A DNA stretch of 64,000 bases from DASXMT01 sp963755985. GTDB lineage: Bacteria; Actinomycetota; Acidimicrobiia; Acidimicrobiales; RAAP-2. The stretch is from positions 620,001 to 684,000 of the forward strand of contig CAVWLO010000003.1 in assembly GCA_963755985.1 (NCBI GenBank). Reading direction: 5' to 3'. Both the position numbers and the translations under genes were made by a program. Shown piece after piece: positions 26,787 through 34,787 of the stretch. A model generated the notes under the pieces. The model had not been told where the DNA came from. It saw nothing but the letters and a program-made list of their open reading frames with translations, and ran no database searches. How positions within the stretch are numbered: the stretch's first letter is position 1; the number at the start of each line of letters is the position of its first letter.

Positions 26787-27607
26787 GTGCTCCTCAAGGC
26801 ATCTGGGGCCAATTGGACTCGTTCTGGCTCTACTGGAAGCCCATCGGACCTGGAGGCACTTCGGAGCGGCAGCCGCCTGGAATCTGCTTCGGGTACGGCA
26901 TCCTCGTCGCCGGCGCGAATACCCCCATAAGCCTGTCCGGTGTTGAAGAAGCGGGAGACGGTGGGCGAAAAGAAGCCGATGCCGGCCATCCATGTGCCAA
27001 CGGCCAAGGAGCCGGCCACGACATCCGTCGTCCAGTGGACACCGAGCTCGACCCGGGAGAACGCCACGGCCAGTACTGCGAGCACCGACACCACAATGCC
27101 CGTCATGCGGGCGCCCCGAGAGGCAGTGAGGAGGTACCAGACGAAGCCCAAGGTCCCAAATACGATTGTCGCATTGGCTGCATGCCCGGACGGAAACGAA
27201 CCCCCGTGCGCGTTCACCAACCAGATCATCTGAGGTGGTCGTTGGCGATCGACCACGCTCTTGACAAGATTGACTGCGGTGACTTCACCCACCCAACCCA
27301 CGGCGGCGAGGATCATGACGAACAAGGCCAGCTTCCGTAGGACCACCAACACCAGGAGGAGCCCACCGGTGACGGCCACCGCCAACCAGGAGCCGCACCA
27401 GGTGACTGCCTTCATCGTCACATCCAGCGCATGGGAGCGATGGGCTACGACCCAGGCGGTGGCCTGGCGGTCGAACTGTCCGATCGGCGACCAGTGGGTG
27501 ACGAGCTCACCGGCGCCGACCAGCACCCCAGTGAGCACTATCCACGTGACGACAAGGAGTAGTACACCGCTGACAACGTCCCGGTGCGCCGGAGGACCCG
27601 ATGGCAC
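26717..27607 (-). CDS. PAP2 superfamily membrane phosphatase
   Basis: A 296-residue protein with about six membrane helices and all three PAP2 motifs: KSVVDRQRPP, then PSGHA, and SRVELGVHWTTDV, which supply the phosphohistidine and acid/base residues. It likely dephosphorylates a lipid phosphate (phosphatidate or polyprenyl diphosphate) at the outer face. The start is GTG at 27607. After about residue 235 the sequence is hydrophilic. The last 25 residues are translated from the 26-bp tandem repeats, so the natural end may be shorter. It is divergent from the diacylglycerol-kinase-family gene, a related lipid function. Confidence 0.85.
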   Translation of the reverse strand: MPSGPPAHRDVVSGVLLLVVTWIVLTGVLVGAGELVTHWSPIGQFDRQATAWVVAHRSHALDVTMKAVTWCGSWLAVAVTGGLLLVLVVLRKLALFVMILAAVGWVGEVTAVNLVKSVVDRQRPPQMIWLVNAHGGSFPSGHAANATIVFGTLGFVWYLLTASRGARMTGIVVSVLAVLAVAFSRVELGVHWTTDVVAGSLAVGTWMAGIGFFSPTVSRFFNTGQAYGGIRAGDEDAVPEADSRRLPLRSASRSDGLPVEPERVQLAPDALRSTQCPRRKTSHRALDVRRHAVPST

Positions 27608-27758
27608 GCCGCCACCCTATCGGCGCGGCGGGACCCACTGGTGCGACATCCAAGCCGAGTTCCGATGCATGATGTGGGCCCACTGGGCTCCCGCCGGAGG
27701 GTCAGCGACCTGGCGTTCGAGCCGCGGGAACCCTACGTTGACCAGCAGGAGGCATGGG

Positions 27759-29153
27759 ATGGACACGTCAGCCACTACGAATCCCCGTCGCCCGCGCCGG
27801 GTTACTGCACGCGAGCGTGGGCTGGCGCTGGGTTCGCTCGGTTGCGGTTTGCTCCTGGCCGTGGCCCTCGTGGTCTTCGGCATCCGCAATCTCGGGTTCC
27901 TCGTCCTTGCCCTGGTCGGCCTCGCCGTCGCGGCTGGTGGCCTGTGGTGGGCGATGACCGAGCGGATGCCCCGCCGAGGTCTCGGATTGGCTGGCGGCGC
28001 CATCGGTGTGATCCTGATGGTCCTGGCGATCATCTGGGCGACACCCCACGCCGATCGACCACTGCTCGGTCTTGTGCTGATGGCCGTGCTCTTGGGCGGC
28101 GCCGTCGGTCTCGGACGGGCTGCACTGGTGCGGGATCTCCATGAGCACGACGACCGTCGACCGGTGTCGGTCAGGCGCCCCCAGCGCCCGGTTCTGATCT
28201 GCAACCCATGGTCAGGCGGGGGCAAGGTGGCGCGATTCGGCCTTGTCGACCTGGCCAAGGATCTCGGAGTCGAGGTGGTCATGCTCGACCACGGCCTCGA
28301 CCTCGAGCAGCTGGCCCGGGGGGCGATCGCCGACGGGGCCGACTGTCTCGGTATGGCCGGCGGGGATGGCTCCCAGGCCCTCGTGGCCTCGATCGCCATC
28401 GAGCACGATCTTCCCTTCGTATGCGTGTCGGCCGGGACCCGGAACCACTTCGCACTGGACCTCGGGATCGACCGGGAGGATCCCCGCCTCAGCCTCCAAG
28501 CCTTTCGCGACGGCATCGAGCGCCGCATCGACTACGCCACCGTCGGGGACCGACTCTTCGTCAACAACGTGTCCCTCGGCATCTATGCCACGATCGTGCA
28601 ACAGGAGGGATACCGCGAAGCCAAGTCGGAGACGACCAGGGCCCTGTTGCCCGAGATGCTGGGCCGCACCCAAGAGCCCTTCGACCTCCAGTTCACCGAG
28701 CCCAGTGGCATCGACGTCGACGGTGCCTTCTTGGTCCAGGTGTCAAACAATCCCTACGTCTTGGGCGCGACCCTCGACGCGTCGCAACGCCGGCGGCTGG
28801 ACACCGGAACGCTCGGGGTTGTGGCCATCTCGGCCAGGTCAGGACGCGAGGCGGCCCAGGTGTTCGCTCTCTCGGCCCTGGGCCAACGCCGCCGGAGCCG
28901 GTACTGGCACGAGTTCACCGCCGCCCACTTCGAGGTCCGTTCTCGGTCCGGAAAGGCCTACGCGGGCGTCGACGGTGAAGCGTTAGAGCTCTCGACGCCC
29001 TTGGAGTTCCAGATCCATCCGCGTGGCTTGCGGCTGCTGGTTCCCGAAGGGAACCTCACCGCCGCTGAGCGCCGTCGGGCCCGGGACATCTCGGTCGGCG
29101 ACTTGGTGGCAATCGCCCGGGGCATCGACCCGCTGGCCGCGTCGGAGCCATAA
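27759..29153 (+). CDS. Diacylglycerol kinase family (DagK_cat) protein with N-terminal membrane helices
   Basis: A 464-residue protein. Residues 15-115 hold four hydrophobic helices. Then a DagK_cat domain starts at RPVLICNPWSGGGKVARFGL, with nucleotide-binding GMAGGDGSQALVASIA and SAGTRNHFALDLG, and a C-terminal half including VNNVSLGIYATIV and AGVDGEALEL. The GGDGSQ motif is the kinase core (GGDGT/S). The role is phosphorylation of diacylglycerol or a related lipid at the membrane. ATG 27759 follows AGGAGG by 6 bases; the open frame upstream is discarded. The adjacent PAP2 phosphatase could reverse the reaction. Confidence 0.85.
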   Translation: MDTSATTNPRRPRRVTARERGLALGSLGCGLLLAVALVVFGIRNLGFLVLALVGLAVAAGGLWWAMTERMPRRGLGLAGGAIGVILMVLAIIWATPHADRPLLGLVLMAVLLGGAVGLGRAALVRDLHEHDDRRPVSVRRPQRPVLICNPWSGGGKVARFGLVDLAKDLGVEVVMLDHGLDLEQLARGAIADGADCLGMAGGDGSQALVASIAIEHDLPFVCVSAGTRNHFALDLGIDREDPRLSLQAFRDGIERRIDYATVGDRLFVNNVSLGIYATIVQQEGYREAKSETTRALLPEMLGRTQEPFDLQFTEPSGIDVDGAFLVQVSNNPYVLGATLDASQRRRLDTGTLGVVAISARSGREAAQVFALSALGQRRRSRYWHEFTAAHFEVRSRSGKAYAGVDGEALELSTPLEFQIHPRGLRLLVPEGNLTAAERRRARDISVGDLVAIARGIDPLAASEP

Positions 29154-29448
29154 CCCCGACCCGAACCGTGCCTGGAGGGATGACGGGAGTCAGGCCCGCC
29201 CATCGAGCACGCCGTCGTAGTGGGACGTCGAGCGCTTCGAGCAGGTCGGCGACCTTGCGGCTGAGCTGGGTTCCGACCTCGGAGATCGACGAGCTGGCGA
29301 AGCTGGCGAACACTGTGGCGGCCTCGTCGATGGCGAATTGGGGCCGGCCCTCGGCGTCCACAAACATCGCAGTGGGCAAGGGCGCGTAGAGCATGACCGA
29401 CTGATCGTGGCGGTACATCCGTTTTTCGATGGTGTGGTTACCCATGAG
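29056..29448 (-). pseudogene. DUF302-type gene, 3' half (interrupted by the 6.6 kb element)
   Basis: The frame from ATG 29445 reads MGNHTIEKRMYRHDQSVMLY and continues with a DUF302-type C-terminal core: FAIDEAATVFASFASSSISEVGTQLSRKVADLLEAL. An in-frame TAA lies only 6 bases upstream, inside the inserted element. The 5' half of the same protein is at 36051-36338 in the same orientation and ends in AYLMG at the identical 10-bp repeat, so joining the flanks gives an unbroken AYLMGNHTI. The last 30 or so codons overlap the diacylglycerol kinase 3' end and look non-conserved, so the true end is probably near 29220. As separated now, the gene cannot make the full protein. Confidence 0.7.
29439..29448. 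other. Left attachment/target repeat of the 6.6 kb element
   Basis: TACCCATGAG, identical to 36051-36060. The left flank continues the DUF302 3' half; the sequence to the right is element DNA. An ACCCA/TGGGT inverted pair surrounds it (29440-29458). Confidence 0.7.
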
Positions 29449-29598
29449 TTATCTGGGTTGCAATATGCCTGCTGACCAGGACTTATGTGGATTCGGCAGG
29501 ATCGTCGTCTGCGGCAACGCTCTGACCTGCACTGCTAGCAGGGTCCAGGAACCGCGCTAGCTGGGTGCTCGCGATAGTTAGCGCTCGCGCAACATGAC

Positions 29599-30726
29599 GT
29601 GGGTGCTGACGTTGAGCCTGGAGTTTGGCTTCGCGCGACGAACGTATCGTGGGGCTTGTCGGACTCGGTCTCGTGGCAAGCGGAGTTCGAGGGCCAAGGG
29701 TTCGAGGACATCCGTTCTCTGTCGAACACCGCCCTGCTGTACTCGACCATGCTGATGGACGAGCGCCTGATGCTCTACGGGCGTGGCACCACGGCCAACG
29801 GCTATGCCGGTGTCCTCGCTGCCCCCGGTTCCGTCACCGCTGCTTCGGCTTCGGTCGGTGGATCGCTGGCTTCTGGCGTCTGGACCTACGTGGTCGCCTC
29901 TGACGCTGGAGACCTGCTCGGTGCGACCGGTGCGTATCACCAGTCCGCTACCACGGCAGAGGCTTCCGTTACCGTCCCCGCCAGCGGTGCGTTCACCGTC
30001 TCGGTCGGAACGGACGCCGCTGGCGCCCTCGGCTACAACGTCTTCGTTGCCTCCGTCCACGGTGGCCCGTACTACTACGCGGGACGCTCCGGGTACAACA
30101 AGATCCTCATCACGTCGGCTACGACCACGTCCGCTTCGGTCGCTGCGTCGTCCGCTGACGCGTCGGCTGTGGCCACCAACTTCGACGGCCTGCTGACGAA
30201 CATTGCGGCCAACGGGTACACGACCAGGTTGAACAGCACGTTCTCGACCAGCACCCCCGGTGTTGAGTTGCAGAACATGTTCAGCTCCGTCTGGGACAGC
30301 GTCAAGGCCGATCCCGACGAGGCATGGTTCAACGGTCACGACCGCAACCAGTTGTCGAACGCGTTGCTTTCGGGCAACAACGTCAACAACTACGCGGTTC
30401 GGATCAACGCCCCCGACAACGCCAATGGCGTGACCGTCGGTGCGTTGGTGCAAGGGATCGTCAACCAGATCACCGGCAAGGAAGTGGAGTTCAACGTCCA
30501 CCCGTGGATGCCTCAGGGTAACGCCCTGATCCGTTCGCGGACACTGCCCATCCCCGACTCGAACGTCAGCCAGACGTCCGTGATGTCGATGGTGCAGGAC
30601 TACGCCGCGATCCAGTGGCCAGCCGTTCAATTTTCCTACGATTGTTCGACAATTTCGGTTGGGACCATGGCCCACTACGCGCCAGCTTGGTCCGGGACGA
30701 TCTCCGGGATTCAGCAGAACGGCTGA
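29599..30726 (+). CDS. Phage major-capsid-like protein, 5'-truncated
   Basis: A 375-residue frame that resembles the central and C-terminal part of an actinophage HK97-type major capsid protein. Features are SWQAEFEGQGFEDIRSLSNTALLYSTM (part), MLMDERLMLYGRG, then an Ig/Fn3-like beta insertion of about 100 residues rich in Ala/Ser/Thr. The shell domain resumes with VWDSVKADPDEAWFNGHDRNQL, PWMPQGNALIRSRTLPIP and a terminal VQDYAAIQWP. The N-terminal arm and scaffold region (100 or more residues) are missing, and only 150 bases separate the frame from the element edge. There are no portal, terminase or tail genes nearby. It is probably non-functional as a capsid unless used by a helper. Confidence 0.65.
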   Translation: MGADVEPGVWLRATNVSWGLSDSVSWQAEFEGQGFEDIRSLSNTALLYSTMLMDERLMLYGRGTTANGYAGVLAAPGSVTAASASVGGSLASGVWTYVVASDAGDLLGATGAYHQSATTAEASVTVPASGAFTVSVGTDAAGALGYNVFVASVHGGPYYYAGRSGYNKILITSATTTSASVAASSADASAVATNFDGLLTNIAANGYTTRLNSTFSTSTPGVELQNMFSSVWDSVKADPDEAWFNGHDRNQLSNALLSGNNVNNYAVRINAPDNANGVTVGALVQGIVNQITGKEVEFNVHPWMPQGNALIRSRTLPIPDSNVSQTSVMSMVQDYAAIQWPAVQFSYDCSTISVGTMAHYAPAWSGTISGIQQNG

Positions 30727-30787
30727 CCCCGCAGGTCTCGTTAGGGCTCTCCTGGCCGAGACGTCCTTCCTCGGTTTGTCCTAACGA

Positions 30788-30848
30788 AAGGGGCGCGCCC
30801 CCGGTCCGGTTAGTCATGTCTCCGGGCCGGGAGGCGCCCCCATCTTTT
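30788..30848 (+). terminator. Hairpin terminator after the capsid gene
   Basis: GGGGCGC (30790-30796) can pair with GCGCCCC (30834-30840), with an inner CCGG-type stem, followed by CATCTTTT. It lies 60 bases after the capsid stop, where a phage terminator is expected. Confidence 0.45.
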
Positions 30849-30991
30849 CAAGTTCTCGCAGGGTCTTGACCTCCGAGTCCGACTTCGCTCGGTTGCTCTG
30901 CGACGGTGCGCGCCCTCGGCCCGATTTTGGGAATGACCGGGTCGGGGAGCGCGCCCCACCTATCCACCAAGCGAACGGAGCACCCGAAGAG

Positions 30992-31294
30992 ATGATCGAC
31001 CCCCAACTGTTCGAGCTCGGAGCAGGGACCGCCGAGGACCGCCTAGCGACCATCGAGCGGTGGATCGCTGCTCAGAATCCGCTCTTGGACCACCTCGCCG
31101 ACCGTGCCGTGAAGCTCGAGGCCGCGTCCGGCAACAACGCCGTGGTGCTGTATCTCCGGTCTCAGGCTGGTGGGGGACGAGTAGGGAACGGTCTGACCTA
31201 CCCTCTAAACCGTCATGGAGGGCAACCTACCCATTCGCAATACGAACTACTTTCCTCCTCGTACCGCCCACGTGGTGCGTCGGCGGGGAAATGA
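30992..31294 (+). CDS. Small hypothetical protein of the element
   Basis: About 100 residues from the ATG at 30992. The first 60 form an amphipathic helical segment (DRLATIERWIAAQNPLLDHL, then ASGNNAVVLYLRSQA). The rest is low-order and ends 4 bases into the following gene. Small helical proteins of this type often follow capsid genes in actinophages, but no function can be assigned. The ribosome site GAAGAG is weak. Confidence 0.45.
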   Translation: MIDPQLFELGAGTAEDRLATIERWIAAQNPLLDHLADRAVKLEAASGNNAVVLYLRSQAGGGRVGNGLTYPLNRHGGQPTHSQYELLSSSYRPRGASAGK

Positions 31295-31596
31295 AGCTCC
31301 TAGACCTCTTTCGCTCGGCCGAGAACTGTGAGGCGGAGTACGGGGTGCTAGGTCTGACAATATATGTGGCTGAAACCCCAAGAATCGATGATCTAGTCGA
31401 CCAGGCGGGGATCTTCGTCCAGAGGTACCGAACCCTAAACGTCTGTTCTCTGGCGGTCCTCATCGAGGACTACGAAGTGGTCCCGACAAAGCAGTCCCCC
31501 CACTACACCGTCGTGCTCCCCTCGGCGACATCCGACGAACTGGAGAAGGTCCGAAGATGCTTCCTGGCGATTGACAACCCCCTGTTCAGAGGCTGA
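31291..31596 (+). CDS. Hypothetical protein (101 residues)
   Basis: The ATG at 31291 follows GGCGGGGA and overlaps the previous stop by 4 bases. The protein has a compact mixed alpha/beta look (MKLLDLFRSAENCEAEYGVL, VVPTKQSPHYTVVLPS, DELEKVRRCFLAIDNPLF) and two cysteines. I do not recognise it. Codon positions show the usual third-position GC, supporting a real gene. Confidence 0.55.
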   Translation: MKLLDLFRSAENCEAEYGVLGLTIYVAETPRIDDLVDQAGIFVQRYRTLNVCSLAVLIEDYEVVPTKQSPHYTVVLPSATSDELEKVRRCFLAIDNPLFRG

Positions 31597-31660
31597 TTCT
31601 CCTCGCCGCACTACCAACATGGCTTGCAAACGTTTACGATGTGCGTGAGGAGATTTGAAG

Positions 31661-31912
31661 ATGAAGGAACGAGACCTCTGGATTGACTTCAACGATGTGG
31701 GCAACGATTCGCGCGCCCGTAGTTTGATGAGGTACGCAACTCGCGGAGCGGCCATCACCATCGGGGGTCGCATCATCGTCGGAGATGACGAAGGCAATCG
31801 CTGCGAGGCCGTCGTCCTCGGTATTGAGGGTGGAATGGTCGATTTGGCGGTCGATGGCAACACCTTTCAGCATCCCGATCACGCTGATCAGCCGTCACTG
31901 ATTGACGTCTAA
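31661..31912 (+). CDS. Hypothetical small beta-rich protein
   Basis: 83 residues from ATG 31661, with GAGGAG 8 bases upstream. The sequence alternates short beta segments (DLWIDFNDVG, AAITIGGRIIVGDDEG, CEAVVLGIEGGMVDLAVDG), suggesting a small barrel or SH3-like fold. Nothing identifies a function. Its last codons overlap the convergent Cys/His protein at 31895. Confidence 0.55.
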   Translation: MKERDLWIDFNDVGNDSRARSLMRYATRGAAITIGGRIIVGDDEGNRCEAVVLGIEGGMVDLAVDGNTFQHPDHADQPSLIDV

Positions 31913-32119
31913 AGCCGCCTGTCTCCTAGCCCCGACGAGCTTGTCGTCGACGTGCCCATCGCATGAGTCGACCACGTGCCGCCCCTGGCGGTTCCTGTAC
32001 CGGCCCCTCCATTCGACTGGCTCGGGGCAATGGGTCGGCCGACCGCTGCCGTCTGGCTCGTACACGAGGCGCCAGCACTGGCCCGCCTCCGCCCGGAACG
32101 CCTCGGCGTAGTGGTCCAC
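31895..32119 (-). CDS. Small Cys/His-containing protein, zinc-ribbon-like
   Basis: About 74 residues from GTG 32119. The core GQCWRLVYEPDGSGRPTHCP is followed by EPVEWRGRYRNRQGRHVVDS and then CDGH, giving a Cys...Cys...Cys-Asp-Gly-His pattern suited to metal binding. I have seen similar GQCWRLVY...GRPTHCPEPV small proteins in actinobacterial accessory DNA, but no family name comes with it. The open frame extends to 32395 without a convincing start, so the N-terminus is uncertain. Confidence 0.5.
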   Translation of the reverse strand: MDHYAEAFRAEAGQCWRLVYEPDGSGRPTHCPEPVEWRGRYRNRQGRHVVDSCDGHVDDKLVGARRQAALDVNQ

Positions 32120-32253
32120 GGACCCGAGATTAGGGCCGACATGCGACGGAGCCCCAACCCGGAGCACGGGCGGCGGAAGCCTGCGCTCACGGGCCAGGAC
32201 AGTTGAAGCGTACCCCTGCGGACCCGTACCGGCCGCTGAGCGAGCCCAAACGC

Positions 32254-32298
32254 GACGAAACCCCGCCAGGAGGTCGAAGTCTGAAGCGGGGTTTCGTC
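32254..32298. terminator. Perfect 13-bp inverted repeat, bidirectional terminator candidate
   Basis: GACGAAACCCCGC (32254-32266) is exactly complementary to GCGGGGTTTCGTC (32286-32298) across a 19-base loop. The A-run and T-run at the arms suit termination in either direction. Confidence 0.65.
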
Positions 32299-32468
32299 TA
32301 TCCGACAGGTTTGGTTCGCCAGTCCCACCAAAGCTATAGAAGTCGTGTTGCAGCCCAGCGGAGTCTGTGTGACTTCTGCGTGAAGGTGCAAACAAACCTG
32401 TTGCTAGCTGCGCCGCACGCCCCGTGCCCCTGAGAGGTCAGGCCAAGATCGAATGTCTGACCAAGAAA

Positions 32469-32492
32469 GGACCGCCTTCCTCGAGGCGGTCC
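32469..32492. terminator. 8-bp stem hairpin
   Basis: GGACCGCC (32469-32476) pairs with GGCGGTCC (32485-32492) over an 8-base loop. On the minus strand the stem is followed by a T-rich TTTCTT, so it may terminate leftward transcription. Confidence 0.5.
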
Positions 32493-32514
32493 CTTCGCAT
32501 TCAGGCGTGAAAGG

Positions 32515-32843
32515 GACGCGACAGACCCCCGGCCGAACCGGGAGCCAATCGTTGTCCGTCTCCAGACACTGAAAGTCTATGAGACTACGCTCGCAGTCGT
32601 GGACCGGCATGAGTACCTGCTGGATGGGGCAGATGGACACGGACTCGGCATCGATCGTCCGAGGGTGAGATTCGCCCACCTGGCGCTTCTGGGCGAAAGC
32701 TCGACCCTTTGCGGTCTGAGCCGAATCGGCCTACGCCAGGTTGATAACCCCGGTGCGGTCCCGTGTCGGCGCTGCGAGAAAGAGCGCGACAACTCGACCG
32801 CTGATTGACGCGACAGACCCCCGGCCGAAACCGGAGGCCATCG
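32515..32843. repeat. 37-bp direct repeat pair flanking a small gene
   Basis: GACGCGACAGACCCCCGGCC begins at 32515 and at 32807. The copies match at 23 straight bases and then differ slightly (to 32551 and 32843). Each includes a CCGG...CCGG dyad. They bracket the small CxxC gene at 32599-32808. Confidence 0.6.
32599..32808 (+). CDS. Small CxxC protein, zinc-ribbon-like
   Basis: A 69-residue frame from GTG 32599 ending in STLCGLSRIGLRQVDNPGAV then PCRRCEKERD. The TLCG ... CRRC spacing is typical of the many small zinc-ribbon proteins of actinophages. The start is uncertain; the frame is open upstream to about 32551. It is flanked by a pair of direct repeats, and its stop abuts the second copy. 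Function unknown. Confidence 0.4.
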   Translation: MDRHEYLLDGADGHGLGIDRPRVRFAHLALLGESSTLCGLSRIGLRQVDNPGAVPCRRCEKERDNSTAD

Positions 32844-32948
32844 CCTTCGCCCGGCTCGAGCCTATGACTTGGCGAGTATCCGTTCCACCGTTGCCAGTAG
32901 CCGTTTGATCTCGGCCCGCATCGCCCGCAGTTCGGCTCTGTCGACCGG

Positions 32949-34211
32949 TTAGTCGCCAGCACCCGTCCCAAAACTGTTCGGCTCGAGGGCTTGGGCGGGA
33001 GTCAGCCCGAAGCCGATTTGGCTGCCGAACAGATCCATGGCGAGAGCCTGGACCATTGGTGGGGGTGTAATGGCATTGGCCAGCTTTGTGGAGACCACTT
33101 CGATTGTCGTCTTCCGAGTCGGCGAGTACATCGTGGCTGACTCGTAGCCGGCGAAGCTGCCTTCCGCGCCGATGAACCCGCCGGACTCGACGAATCCCAG
33201 TCCGTAGCGCCACCGGCCAGGGCCGTTGTAGTTCCCGGAGAACACGAAGGGCACCGCATTCCTTTTCGCCTCCCTCCAGACCGCCGGCTTGAGCAACGCA
33301 CCGGTAGCAAGGGCACGAGCCCAGATTCGCATGTCCGAAAGCGTCGACACCATGCCCCCATGCGCCCATAGGCACGACCCAGGCAGGTCTGTGGCGTCGT
33401 CGGCGGCAACCGGCGCCTGGGTGGGTCCAACATCACCCGTGCCGTACCCGTGCGTGAAGGGCACGCTCAAACCGTTGCCCGAAGTTGGAAGCAGCGTCCG
33501 CTGGAGATGTAGTGGCCGGGCTATGCGCTGCTCGATTGCCATGCTCAGAGACTCGCTCGTCTCCAGCTCCACCACCCGACCCAGAAGGTTGTAGCCGTAG
33601 TTGCTGTATGACCACTTGGTGCCAGGTGGAGCCACCGGAGGGAACTGCGCCTCGGCGGAAAGAAGTTCGTCTGGGGTGCAGCCGGTGGGGACCTTCGCCT
33701 GGACACTTGGCGATGTGAAGCCGTCGGCGAGACCGCTTGTGTGGTTGAGCAGTTCTCGGATCGTGATCTGGCTGCCGTTGGGCACGCCTGCGACCCATTT
33801 GGAGATGTGGTCGTCGAGGGAGACCTTTCCGTCACCGACCAGCTGAAGGATGAGGTTTGCCGTGAAGGTCTTGGTCTGGCTGGCGATCTTGAACTGCATG
33901 TCGGGGCGAAGCGGGGTCCCCGCGGCAAGATCGGCGACGCCGGTCGCAGAGATGAAGGTGCCCTTCGGGCTCCAGATGCCGACCAGGACTCCAGGGGTGT
34001 GGTTCACGTCCTGGAACTGGCGGATGGTCCTTTGGAGCTTTGCCAGCGTCGACGCCGGGAGGAGCCGCCCACCAGCCGATCCTTTGCTCGAAGCCGAAGG
34101 GGTGGTGGCTGCAGCGCCCGTCATACACCCGGAGGCGGCCAATCCTGCGATGAGGATCAGGGTGCCGACCCTTCGCCGTTTGTGCTCGTGACTACCCACG
34201 GGGAAGGCCAC
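32949..34211 (-). CDS. Serine hydrolase, class C beta-lactamase/esterase family, lipoprotein
   Basis: A 420-residue protein with an export signal and lipobox LAASGC (Cys29). The PF00144 domain follows with the nucleophile motif SQTK (Ser111, Lys114), the YSN motif (Tyr202) and a late HGGMVSTLSDMRIWAR. Members are D-alanyl-D-alanine carboxypeptidases, esterases or beta-lactamases; the sequence does not decide which. It is extracytoplasmic. The GTG start at 34211 precedes the signal. It is cargo inside the 6.6 kb element, on the strand opposite most element genes. Resistance is possible but not shown. Confidence 0.85.
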   Translation of the reverse strand: MAFPVGSHEHKRRRVGTLILIAGLAASGCMTGAAATTPSASSKGSAGGRLLPASTLAKLQRTIRQFQDVNHTPGVLVGIWSPKGTFISATGVADLAAGTPLRPDMQFKIASQTKTFTANLILQLVGDGKVSLDDHISKWVAGVPNGSQITIRELLNHTSGLADGFTSPSVQAKVPTGCTPDELLSAEAQFPPVAPPGTKWSYSNYGYNLLGRVVELETSESLSMAIEQRIARPLHLQRTLLPTSGNGLSVPFTHGYGTGDVGPTQAPVAADDATDLPGSCLWAHGGMVSTLSDMRIWARALATGALLKPAVWREAKRNAVPFVFSGNYNGPGRWRYGLGFVESGGFIGAEGSFAGYESATMYSPTRKTTIEVVSTKLANAITPPPMVQALAMDLFGSQIGFGLTPAQALEPNSFGTGAGD

Positions 34212-34601
34212 CGCGGTGCGCGCTGCGCAGACCGACTAGACCATGGCGGTACGGCCGAGTTCGACCACCCACGAAGGACGATTCGGGCGGTGCACCCGTC
34301 AAACGCTCCATTGGTCCCCTCCCCATGCGTCTGTCGACGCGATCGGCCTCGGATCGGCGATCCCTGCCCCCCGTTGAAGGTCCGACGGGGCCGTCGCGAC
34401 GTTCGGAATGATGTCACGTTGGATGAACAGGATTCTACGGAGAGCGGGGGACGTTCGCAGATGTTTAGCGCCGCAGCCCACAGAGCTGCGATATGACCTG
34501 CGGGCTGTTCTGAACCAACTATAGAGATGCGCTAGTATTATCGCAAGCACCAATATCGACCGTGGCTCGGATAGGTTGCGGCGGTGGTCAGAGAGGTCCC
34601 G
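34212..34601. promoter_or_regulatory. Intergenic region with probable divergent promoters
   Basis: 390 bases between the serine hydrolase and the regulator genes, which diverge. The stretch 34510-34560 is AT-richer than its surroundings and includes TAGTAT (34533-34538), a possible -10 for the regulator gene. No clear operator is visible. Confidence 0.35.
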
Positions 34602-34787
34602 GTGGATCAGCTAGTAGGCACCAGAGAGATCGCAGAGCGGCTCGGATCACAGAGGGCCACGTTCGTGCACGACCTGAGGCGCCGGCATCCCGACTTCCCG
34701 GCTCCCATCACAACCGTCTCTGGCGTTCTCGTGTGGGCGTGGCCGGACGTCGAGGCGTGGGCCAAGGCAACGGGAAGGCTCAAGTGA
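34602..34787 (+). CDS. AlpA/MerR-like helix-turn-helix DNA-binding protein
   Basis: About 61 residues from GTG 34602, preferred over GTG 34584 because GAGAGG lies 5 bases upstream. The winged-helix pattern VGTREIAERLGSQRATFVHD and a final VWAWPDVEAWAKATGRL is typical of AlpA or excisionase-type regulators in actinobacterial mobile elements. It probably binds DNA to control excision or element genes. The next gene starts inside its stop (GTGA), so the two are coupled. Confidence 0.75.
   Translation: MDQLVGTREIAERLGSQRATFVHDLRRRHPDFPAPITTVSGVLVWAWPDVEAWAKATGRLK

Noticed and set aside
26870..26910. 23-bp similarity between the PAP2 3' region and the DUF302 5' half (about 36221-36243), both encoding EDAVPEAD
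   Set aside because: 21 of 23 bases match but the flanks do not, and there are no other signs of transfer. Likely chance or convergent codon use.
29439..29470. Terminal inverted repeats of a transposon at the 6.6 kb element ends
   Set aside because: The inner sequences at the two ends are not complementary beyond a few bases, so a classical IS/transposon structure is not supported.
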